Shown here piece after piece: positions 32,827 through 40,256 of a DNA stretch of 41,584 bases. Numbering within the stretch: the first letter of the stretch is position 1; every line of letters begins with the position of its first letter. Below the pieces are notes generated by a model that saw nothing but the letters and a program-made list of their open reading frames with translations, ran no database searches and was not told the origin of the DNA. Source of the stretch: Myxococcales bacterium. Lineage in GTDB: Bacteria > Myxococcota_A > Polyangia > Polyangiales > Polyangiaceae. The translations under genes and the position numbers were made by a program. Location of the stretch: positions 1 to 41,584 of the forward strand of contig PLIR01000152.1 of NCBI GenBank assembly GCA_003139415.1, written 5' to 3'.

Positions 32827-35048
32827 CCGAGACCGTCGCCAAAGTCGAGGTCGACTCCGACCTGATCGCGCTCTTCGTGGTGGAGGTCGACACAGCGGCG
32901 CCACGCCTGCAGGAGCTCGTCCTGTCGATCGAAGCCGACGGCGCCGGTCCGTCGGACGCCGAGGACGCGATGCGCATCGCGCACTCGTTGAAGGGCGCCG
33001 CGCGCATCGTGGGCCTCACCGAGATCGTTGCGACATTGCACGCCGCCGAGGACGCGCTGTCGTCGGCACAGGGCGGTCGCGCGCTGTCGCCCGCGGAGAT
33101 CCAAGCGCTCCTGCGGCTCGTCGACCTGCTCGTCGAGCTCACGCGCGTCAGCGTGAGCGATTTCGCTCGCTGGCTCGCGAGGAAGCGCGGCGCCCTCGAA
33201 GAGGTGCAAGGGGTGCTGCGGCGCTCGAACGAGCCTCGGGTGGCCACCGTCGTGGTGAAGCACCCGCCCGAGCGCGAGTCCGTGCCCGTCCCGAGCGCGA
33301 CGCCCGAGGCGCGGGCGCTTCGTCTGAGCGCCGACAGCGTGAGCCGACTGCTGGGGCTTGCCGGCGAGACGGTCGTCGAAGCACGCCGCCTCCACGCCTG
33401 GTCGCGCTCCACCGCGGCGGTCGAGAGGGCCCACGCGCACGTCGTCGCGCGGGCGAGCGACGTCCGCAATCGCGCGCGCTCGAACGACGATTCGGGGCTC
33501 GCTTCGCTGGTCGACCAGCTCGTCGCCGACGTAGAGGCGGCCAACCGTCTGCTCGCGGAAGCGCGCGACGGCGCGACGCAAGGCCTGCAGCGGCTGCTCG
33601 ACGCGGGCGAGCGCCTTTACCACGAGTCCCTCCGGGCGAGGCAGCGGCCCTTCGCGCAAGTCCTCGTCTCGATCCGGCGGCACGTGCGCGACACGGCGCG
33701 CGCGCTCGGCAAGTCGGCCAAGCTCGACGTGGCCGGCGCGGCCACGCCCGTCGACGGCGACGTCCTCGGCCCCGTCGAAGCGATCCTGCAGCATCTCATC
33801 ACCAACGCGCTCGACCACGGCCTCGAGGCTCCGGCCGCGCGCGCCGAGCTGGGCAAGCCCACCCAAGGCACCGTCGCCGTCGAGCTTCGCCACGCCCGCG
33901 GGCAGCTGTCGCTCCACGTGACCGACGACGGCCGCGGCATCGATCACGAGAAGATCCGCGCGGCCGTCATCGCCAAGGGCCTCATCGACGAAGTGACGGC
34001 GCGCTCGCTCGGCCGGGCCGAGCTCCTCGAGATGCTCTTCTTGCCGGGGTTCTCCACGGCCAAAGAGCTGAGCGTCCACTCGGGGCGCGGCGTGGGTCTC
34101 GACGCCGTGCGCTCCGAGTGCGCGCGCATCGGCGGCCGGGTCTCGATCGTCAGCGAGGTCGGCAAGTTCACCCGCTTCGAGCTCACGCTGCCGGTGACGC
34201 GCGTCGTCGTGCGGGCCCTTCTCGTACGCATCGCGGGCGACGTCTACGCCTTGCCGCTCGCCCACGCGGGCCGCGTCGTCCGTATCGCCATGGCCGACGT
34301 CCACAACTCGGAAGGTCGGGACTACGTCGAGTTCGACGGCGAGAACGTCGGCGTCATCCGCGCCGACGAGGTCCTCGAGGTCGGCCGGTCCCTGGAGCGT
34401 CCCGAGCACCTCACACTCGTCTTGCTGGGTGAGTGGGGCGCACGCTACGGCCTCGCGGTCGACGCGGCCCTCGGGGAGGACGATCTGGTCGTGCGGCCCC
34501 TCGACCCGCGGCTCGGCCGGGTCGCCGACGTCGGCGCCGCCGCGCTGCTCGCCGACGGCTCGCCGACGCTGGTGCTCGACGTCGCCGATCTGCTGCTCTC
34601 GATGGAGAAGTTCTCGCGGCGCCGTGGCGCGACTCTCTTGCGCGGCGTGGCGGCGCCGCCGAACGGCGTCGGGCGCAAGCGCGTGCTCGTCGTCGACGAC
34701 TCGATGACGGTGCGGGCCGTGCAGCGGCAGCTCCTGACGAGCCGCGGCTACGACGTGGACGAAGCGGCCGATGGCGTCGAGGCGTGGTCCATCCTCCGCG
34801 CCGGCGCGTACCACCTTGCGGTGGTCGACGTGGACATGCCGCGCATGAACGGGCTCGAGCTGGTGCGTGCCGTGCGCGCCGACCGGCGCCTCGCGCGCCT
34901 GCCCGTCGTCATCGTCTCTTACAAAGAGGGCGACGAGGATCGCGCGCGGGGCATGGAAGCGGGGGCCAACCAGTACCTGGCCAAGGGCAGCTTCCACGAC
35001 GAGCAGCTCGCGAATGCCGTGCGTGGCCTCATCGGGGATGGGGCATGA
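32823..35048 (+). CDS. cheA: CheA histidine kinase with C-terminal receiver (WspE-like)
   Basis: 741-aa hybrid kinase. HPt domain with phospho-acceptor His54 in AHSLKGAAR, a dimerisation helix region, an HATPase with N box HLITNALDHG (324-333), G1 TDDGRGID (367-374) and G2 GRGVGLD (421-427), a CheW-like regulatory domain (about 455-600), and a receiver (619-741) with D625/D626, phospho-acceptor D669 in VVDVDMPRMNG and K721. A linked receiver is the WspE layout. GTG 32823 was chosen because it overlaps the previous stop (GTGA); the stop overlaps the kinase gene's ATG. Confidence 0.92.
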   Translation: MTETVAKVEVDSDLIALFVVEVDTAAPRLQELVLSIEADGAGPSDAEDAMRIAHSLKGAARIVGLTEIVATLHAAEDALSSAQGGRALSPAEIQALLRLVDLLVELTRVSVSDFARWLARKRGALEEVQGVLRRSNEPRVATVVVKHPPERESVPVPSATPEARALRLSADSVSRLLGLAGETVVEARRLHAWSRSTAAVERAHAHVVARASDVRNRARSNDDSGLASLVDQLVADVEAANRLLAEARDGATQGLQRLLDAGERLYHESLRARQRPFAQVLVSIRRHVRDTARALGKSAKLDVAGAATPVDGDVLGPVEAILQHLITNALDHGLEAPAARAELGKPTQGTVAVELRHARGQLSLHVTDDGRGIDHEKIRAAVIAKGLIDEVTARSLGRAELLEMLFLPGFSTAKELSVHSGRGVGLDAVRSECARIGGRVSIVSEVGKFTRFELTLPVTRVVVRALLVRIAGDVYALPLAHAGRVVRIAMADVHNSEGRDYVEFDGENVGVIRADEVLEVGRSLERPEHLTLVLLGEWGARYGLAVDAALGEDDLVVRPLDPRLGRVADVGAAALLADGSPTLVLDVADLLLSMEKFSRRRGATLLRGVAAPPNGVGRKRVLVVDDSMTVRAVQRQLLTSRGYDVDEAADGVEAWSILRAGAYHLAVVDVDMPRMNGLELVRAVRADRRLARLPVVIVSYKEGDEDRARGMEAGANQYLAKGSFHDEQLANAVRGLIGDGA

Positions 35049-36406
35049 AGCTCGAGCAAATCGGCCCTTATCGCATCGTGCGACGGATCGGTCGCGGCGG
35101 GATGGCCGAGGTGTTCCTCGCGCGCGTGGCGGGGGCCGACGGCTTCGAGCGCGAGGTCGTCGTCAAGCGCGTGCTCCCTGCGCTCGCGCACGAGCAGGAG
35201 TTCATCGACATGTTCCGCGACGAGGCGCGAATCACGGCGCAGCTGCGGCACGGGAACATCGCGCAGGTGCTCGACTTCCGCGAGCACGACGGTCAGTACT
35301 ACCTTTTGCTCGAATACGTCGATGGCGCCAGCCTCGCCAACATCCTGGCCGATGGCGCGGCCCGCAAGGTCCCGCTCCCGCACGCCGTCGTCGCGCACGT
35401 GCTCTCCGAGGTCGCCCGCGCCCTCGACTACGCGCACCGCAAGCGGGGTGCCGACGGTGGGCCGCTCGGCGTCGTGCACCGGGACGTGAGCCCTTCGAAC
35501 GTGCTCGTGTCGCGGGACGGCGAGGTCAAGCTCACCGACTTCGGGATCGCGCGCGCGAGCGGCCGGGTGAGCGAGACGACGACGGGCGGCCGGATCAAGG
35601 GGAAGTTCTCGTACATGGCCCCGGAGGCTGTCTTCGGCGAGGCCACGGTGCGATCGGATCTCTACGCGCTCGGCGTGATGGGCTGGGAGATGCTGGCCGG
35701 CGCGCGCCCGTTCGCCACGCCCACCAACGAAGCGCAGCTCGTGCACCAGGCCACGGCGTCCGCGCGGCCCATCGGCGAGGTGGTGAGCGGTGTTCCCCAA
35801 CCCCTCGCCGACATGGTCATGCGCCTGGTCAATCGGGATCCCGAGGTCAGGCCCGCACGAGCGGCGATCGTGGCCGACACGCTGGGGGCGGTCGTCTCTG
35901 CCTCCGAGCGCTCGGTGCAAGAGATCCTCGCCGAGCGAGTCGTCGAGACGCCGCGGACCCGTCCGATGACCACGCCGCCTCCGAGCCGCAAACGCGCGCC
36001 CCGCGACCGGCATGCCGAGGTGACCGAGCCGGAGGGGCCCGCGATGGCGCTCGTCGTCGATTCGTCACCGACGGCGCGGGCGCTCCTGAAACGAGCCCTC
36101 GACGGCGTGATGCCCGTCGTCGAAGGCGCCGATTTCGACGAGGGCCTCGGCATCGCGCGCTCGCGGCGGATCGCGCTGGTCCTTGCGCAGTATCTGCTCG
36201 GCGGTGGGCGCACGGGCATGGATCTTTGCCGCGAGCTGCGGCGTCACGTCGAGACGGAGCACGTCACGTTCGCCCTCGCCGTCTTCGAAGCCACCCCCGC
36301 GATCGAACAGGAGGCGCGCGAGGCGGGCGTGAACCTCGTCGTCAGCAAGTCGGACCCCAAGGCACTGCTGCGCGTCGTGCGCGAGCTGGCCATCGCGACG
36401 GCGTGA
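35045..36406 (+). CDS. Ser/Thr protein kinase with degenerate receiver domain
   Basis: 453-aa protein. Residues 8-285 are a eukaryotic-like kinase with GRGGMAEVF (16-24), Lys41, HRDVSPSN (145-152), DFG (165-167) and APE (192-194): all catalytic residues are present. A Pro/Arg linker follows, then a receiver-like fold (334-453) with a single acidic residue (D339 in VVDSS), A381-Q382 where the phospho-accepting Asp should be, and K435. Phosphorylation of this receiver is therefore unlikely. It overlaps the CheA stop by 4 nt (ATGA), so it is made with the chemosensory proteins in place of a WspR-type output. Confidence 0.92.
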   Translation: MKLEQIGPYRIVRRIGRGGMAEVFLARVAGADGFEREVVVKRVLPALAHEQEFIDMFRDEARITAQLRHGNIAQVLDFREHDGQYYLLLEYVDGASLANILADGAARKVPLPHAVVAHVLSEVARALDYAHRKRGADGGPLGVVHRDVSPSNVLVSRDGEVKLTDFGIARASGRVSETTTGGRIKGKFSYMAPEAVFGEATVRSDLYALGVMGWEMLAGARPFATPTNEAQLVHQATASARPIGEVVSGVPQPLADMVMRLVNRDPEVRPARAAIVADTLGAVVSASERSVQEILAERVVETPRTRPMTTPPPSRKRAPRDRHAEVTEPEGPAMALVVDSSPTARALLKRALDGVMPVVEGADFDEGLGIARSRRIALVLAQYLLGGGRTGMDLCRELRRHVETEHVTFALAVFEATPAIEQEAREAGVNLVVSKSDPKALLRVVRELAIATA

Positions 36407-37254
36407 CCTAGCGCCCCGACCCACATCCCCGGGTAATCCGCGGCCACCCTCGCCAGCACCCTCGTCGCGAGCGCCTCTGGCGCTCGCTCCTGCAGCCGCC
36501 GAAACGACCACGCGTACAGCGGTCGCGGCGCCCGTTCCGCGCCGAGCTTCTGGCGAATCCTTCCCCAGGTGGCGCTTTCCTCCTTCCGAACCATCCAGTC
36601 TGCGACGATCCACGCAACGCAGGCGACCTTCGCCCGCCGCGCCCTGTCGACGAACAGATCGATGTCGAACTCCTCGGCTTCGACGATGCGCCGCGCGTCC
36701 TCGAGCGCCCAGGGGGCCGCCAGCGCCAGCTTGTCCTTGAAGACGTTCACGCTCATGAGCAGCGCGTGGTCATGCAGCTCCGGCACCCGGACGTCGACCC
36801 CGCCGGCCCCGCGCGTCGCGCGTGACAGCATCTCCCCGATGGACAGCGAGCACATCCCCGGAGCCCCGATCACCGACTCCACATCCACGGTGATGTCCAG
36901 CCCCGGCACCCTCAACACGAAGGCGCCGTAGGCAGGCCTCCACTCTTCGATCCGCCATCCCGTTTCGTTTCTCGCCACCCGCGCGGCCGCGCGGAAGTCC
37001 CCTGGCCGGATCCTCACATCCGCATCCGTCATGGGTCGCTCGGTCGTGTCGCGATAGAGCGTGTGCGTCGTCACGACCCCTTTGACGGCGAGCGTATCGA
37101 TGCCCGCCCGGTCGAACCTCTTCACGACCGTCTCGAGTGCCCGACTCGCCGTGACCTGACGGGCCCACACGCCGCGGGCATGTGCTCCCTCGGCGGGCCG
37201 GGAATCGGCGCACACCTGGGCCTGGCTGCATGGGGCGCAAGCCTTCGAGGCCAC
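36244..37254 (-). CDS. NTP_transf_5-like nucleotidyltransferase family protein
   Basis: 336-aa protein of the uncharacterised nucleotidyltransferase family often found beside radical SAM peptide-modifying genes. K58-G59 in DTLAVKGVV and D77-x-D79 in RPMTDADVRI fit the nucleotidyltransferase active site. The GTG start at 37254 lies 4 nt after the radical SAM stop and is the best-placed start, but is not certain. The last ~55 residues are low-complexity and lie antisense to the Ser/Thr kinase gene (163-nt overlap), so the true C-terminus may have been lost or extended by frameshift or deletion. Confidence 0.6.
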   Translation of the reverse strand: MASKACAPCSQAQVCADSRPAEGAHARGVWARQVTASRALETVVKRFDRAGIDTLAVKGVVTTHTLYRDTTERPMTDADVRIRPGDFRAAARVARNETGWRIEEWRPAYGAFVLRVPGLDITVDVESVIGAPGMCSLSIGEMLSRATRGAGGVDVRVPELHDHALLMSVNVFKDKLALAAPWALEDARRIVEAEEFDIDLFVDRARRAKVACVAWIVADWMVRKEESATWGRIRQKLGAERAPRPLYAWSFRRLQERAPEALATRVLARVAADYPGMWVGALGHAVAMASSRTTRSSALGSDLLTTRFTPASRASCSIAGVASKTARANVTCSVST

Positions 37255-37258
37255 TGGA

Positions 37259-37816
37259 CTACGAAACCAGCACCAGGCGCCGCTTCTTCGACTCGAGATT
37301 CTTCGACCGCACACCAGTCCTCGCGAACGACTTCTCGCAGTCCTGAGTCGAGGGGCCCCGCATGTTCCCCTCCATGAACGCGAGGCCCGGGCAGCGCGTG
37401 CAGGCGGAGACGTGAGAGCACGTCGAACAGCTCGACAGGTCGCGGACGCGGATCGCGCGAACCTCGTTCAATTGCTCCGAATGGCGCCAGATATCGAGAA
37501 ATGGCAGCGATCGCACGTTGCCGCTCGCCAACGGAAACTGCACGCAAGGGTAGACGTCGCCATAGGGCGACACATAGCAAGACGTGTTCCCCGCGCTGCA
37601 CGGTCGCGCGTCGAGGTCGTCGGCGCCCGGCGCCTGCGGCGGAGCGCAGAACTCCTCGACGTCGCCGACCAGGGCGCTGTCGCGGAAGAGTTGCCGCAGC
37701 GAGGTGTTGTCGACGTTCAAATCCAGAATCGACCTGCCGCCGTCCATCATGGGAGTGATCGTGGGGTCGACGGTGAAATCTGCGCCGAGCTCCCCGGCCA
37801 GCGCTCGGACGCCGGG
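37259..37816 (-). pseudogene. 3' part of a radical SAM/SPASM maturase gene (truncated)
   Basis: About 185 codons are recognisable, from VRALAGELGADF to the stop. They hold the SPASM (iron-sulphur auxiliary) region: EEFCAPPQAPGADD, PCSAGNTSCYVSPYGDVYPC, then CSTCSHVSACTRCPGLAFME and a final DCEKS. These are the Cys residues for auxiliary clusters in peptide-modifying radical SAM enzymes. The N-terminal radical SAM domain (CxxxCxxC) is absent: the frame continues upstream only as antisense of a different gene. The break is at about 37816-37823. Followed on the same strand by the nucleotidyltransferase gene. Confidence 0.75.
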
Positions 37817-37819
37817 AGC

Positions 37820-38743
37820 GAAGTGACGACGGGCAATTGGCCCATCACGGTCCAGCTCTCGACGATCCTCACCTCGCCGACGCTCGACTCCGTGTCCGGC
37901 AACATTTTCACGGAGGATTCGAGCGGCCGGCTGAGCTACGTGCTGGAAACGTTCAGTACCGTGGGCGCCTGCGGCAGCGGCTCGCCGCCGTGCCTCGGCT
38001 CCACCAACTACAGCCCCCCTGTCCACGTCGTCCCCGACGCCCCGATCGTGGACTCGGTCACGCAGAAGGTGTTCGTCTTCTTCGGCAGCGACGGCACCAG
38101 CGCTTCCGTCGTGCAGTCGGATACGGGGCTGAGCGCGACCGTCACGGCGACCCTGGGGACCGGAACGGGCCATCACCTCCATTCTGGCGCCTTCGACAAC
38201 GCTTACTTCGTCGGCGACGGCAGCGCCGGGGCGATGTACATGTGTGGCTCGTCGGGCAACAGCACTCCGACCATCCAGCGTATCGGATTCACGAATTCGG
38301 GCAGGACTCCGGCGAGTCCGTTCGCGAATGCCGTCGGCACGATGAATGCCGCTGTAGACGGGGTGAAGCTCGCCGTCGCGACCGCCAGCGCCGAATGCTC
38401 GCCGGTGACGGAGTTCTTCAATGCGAAGGCGCCGGCGGCCAGCCGGGATCAGATTTTCTTTGGCGTTCAAAACCTGGGCAGCGGGGCCAACTGCGGTGCG
38501 GCCGGCTGCGTCATGTCAATCAACGTTACTGCCAACCCGGGGACCTTGGCGATCGCGAATTCGATTGCCGAAATCAACGGCCCGAGCGGACTTGTCGTGG
38601 ACGGAGCCGCCGACACGACGACCTATCCGCAAGCATCGAGCCTCTATTTTTCGGGGCAGGGAAACAGTACGGCCGGCGTCCCTTGCAATGGCATCACGGG
38701 CGTGGGTTGCGCGGTCAAGGTGACCCAGGCGGGCCTGAACTGA
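37820..38743 (+). pseudogene. 3' fragment of a secreted beta-propeller-like protein
   Basis: About 305 codons of repeated beta-rich sequence: SPTLDSVSGNIFTEDSSGRL, DAPIVDSVTQKVFVFFGSDG, FDNAYFVGDGSAGAMYMCGS, CSPVTEFFNAKAP, IFFGVQNLGSGANCGAAGC and a final SGLVVDG. I recall such sequences from secreted propeller-like proteins of Acidobacteria and other soil bacteria. No signal peptide or N-terminal part is present; a GTG at 37823 with GGGAG before it could allow translation of the fragment but is probably chance. Base use looks less GC-rich than the neighbours. It starts exactly where the radical SAM gene breaks off. Confidence 0.65.
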
Positions 38744-38768
38744 AACGAGCCAGGGCAACGAGCCCGCG

Positions 38769-40166
38769 CTAGCCGGACCGGGCGCGCTTGCGCTCGTACA
38801 TCAGGCGATCGGCCCGGGTTAGCAGCTCATCGAGCGAGCAGGCGGCGGACCAGTCGAAGAACGTGAGCCCGGCGCTGAGCTGAAGGGTATAGGGGCGCTT
38901 CTCGGCGGAGGCTTGCGCGACGAGCGACGTGGCCAGACGCTTGAGCAGCGAGTCTTCGGAGCTTGGCGCCATGTTGGGCAAGAGGGCGATGAACTCGTCG
39001 CCTCCGATCCGCGCCACGACGTCGCCGTCACGAAAGACGTGCCGCATCGCGACCGCGACGTCGGCAATCGCGCGATCGCCTTGCTCGTGGCCGAACGTGT
39101 CGTTGATCCCCTTCAGGCCGTCCATGTCCGCGTAGAGCAGGCCGAGAGGCGCGTTGGCTCGACGCGCGAGCTCGACGCGTGGGCGTGCCGTCTCGAGGAA
39201 GCCGCGGCGGTTGAGGAGCCCGGTCAGCTCGTCGGTGAGCGCAAGGTCGCGGAGCCTCTCCGCGGAGGCGCGTTGCTGCGTCAAATCGCGCAGGGTGGCG
39301 ACGGCGGCCACCACGCGGCCGCCCTCGTCGCGGATTGGACGGGCGCTGGTCGAGACCCACGTGCCGACGCTGTCGCCCGCCGGAACCAGGCGCTGCACAC
39401 GGTCGTTCGATGGTTGCCCGCGCAGCGCCTGCTGCAAGGGCGCCGCCTCCGGCGTCACCCTCGAGCCGTCCTCCTCGAGCACGGCGAGCTCGGTTCGCCA
39501 TTCCTCCGGAAGCCGCTCGCGCGCGAAGGCGTCGCCGACCATGGCGCGCGCCGCGGCGTTGATGGCGATGGTCCTGCGGGAGGCGTCGACGGCGATGATC
39601 CCCTCGTCGACCGTCTCGATCACGGCCTCGAGCAACGCCTTGTCTCGGTGCGCGCTCCGGTTCGAGTCGAGGAGTTGCAGCCGCTGGGCGCGCAGCAAGA
39701 CGAAGGCGCCTATCCCCGTCACGATGGCCAGGAAGGTTCCGACGATGAACACCAAACGGCTGCGAGCGCGCGCCGCGTTCATCTCGTCGAGGCGCGAGAC
39801 CATGCGGCGATCCTCGTCGCTCTGCATCTCCGAGAGGGAGGCTTCGAGGGTTCCCGCGCTGCCCTCCGAGGCGGGCGTCCCGGCGAACCGACGTGGCTTG
39901 CTGCCCGACTGGGCAGGGTCCTCTGTCAACGCATCGAGTCTGGTCGCCGCCTCGCGAAAGCCCGTCCAATCGCTCCGCGCGAGCCGGATCTCGCACTCCG
40001 CGATCGCCACCTTGACCGCGCTGATGTGCGTGACCCAGGCCGTCGCCGCCACCATCTGCTGGCGCGCCTCGAACGCGGAGGCCAGCATCGCGAGCACGGC
40101 GGCCACCAGCGTGCTGACGAGGAGCCTCAGGCGGTTCGAATCGGAGGCACCGACCGGCGCGGGCAC
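38769..40166 (-). CDS. Membrane-bound PAS-GGDEF diguanylate cyclase
   Basis: 465-aa protein with TM1 about 14-33, a periplasmic helical segment to about 136, TM2 about 138-158, a PAS domain about 175-300 and a GGDEF domain about 305-463. The active-site GGDEF is at 388-392, and R379-x2-D382 forms an inhibitory c-di-GMP I-site, so synthesis of c-di-GMP with product inhibition is likely. No EAL domain. The start is a GTG at 40166 without a clear ribosome site. It is convergent with the propeller fragment. It could serve as the c-di-GMP output missing from the Wsp-like operon, but that is speculative. Confidence 0.88.
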   Translation of the reverse strand: MPAPVGASDSNRLRLLVSTLVAAVLAMLASAFEARQQMVAATAWVTHISAVKVAIAECEIRLARSDWTGFREAATRLDALTEDPAQSGSKPRRFAGTPASEGSAGTLEASLSEMQSDEDRRMVSRLDEMNAARARSRLVFIVGTFLAIVTGIGAFVLLRAQRLQLLDSNRSAHRDKALLEAVIETVDEGIIAVDASRRTIAINAAARAMVGDAFARERLPEEWRTELAVLEEDGSRVTPEAAPLQQALRGQPSNDRVQRLVPAGDSVGTWVSTSARPIRDEGGRVVAAVATLRDLTQQRASAERLRDLALTDELTGLLNRRGFLETARPRVELARRANAPLGLLYADMDGLKGINDTFGHEQGDRAIADVAVAMRHVFRDGDVVARIGGDEFIALLPNMAPSSEDSLLKRLATSLVAQASAEKRPYTLQLSAGLTFFDWSAACSLDELLTRADRLMYERKRARSG

Positions 40167-40256
40167 AGTCGGAAAGTACCACAGGCGGATGGTGCATCCG
40201 TGCCCGGCGAGGGCCGGCGGCGAGGGCGCCGTGGAAAGCCCATCGCAACGAGCCCG

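Noticed and set aside
32649..34997. 782-residue minus-strand frame opposite CheA
   Set aside because: Shadow frame; the plus strand has all CheA motifs in order.
37837..38772. 311-residue plus-strand frame in the same area as the propeller fragment
   Set aside because: Arg-rich frame-shifted copy of the 37820-38743 reading frame, which alone has coherent beta-propeller repeats.
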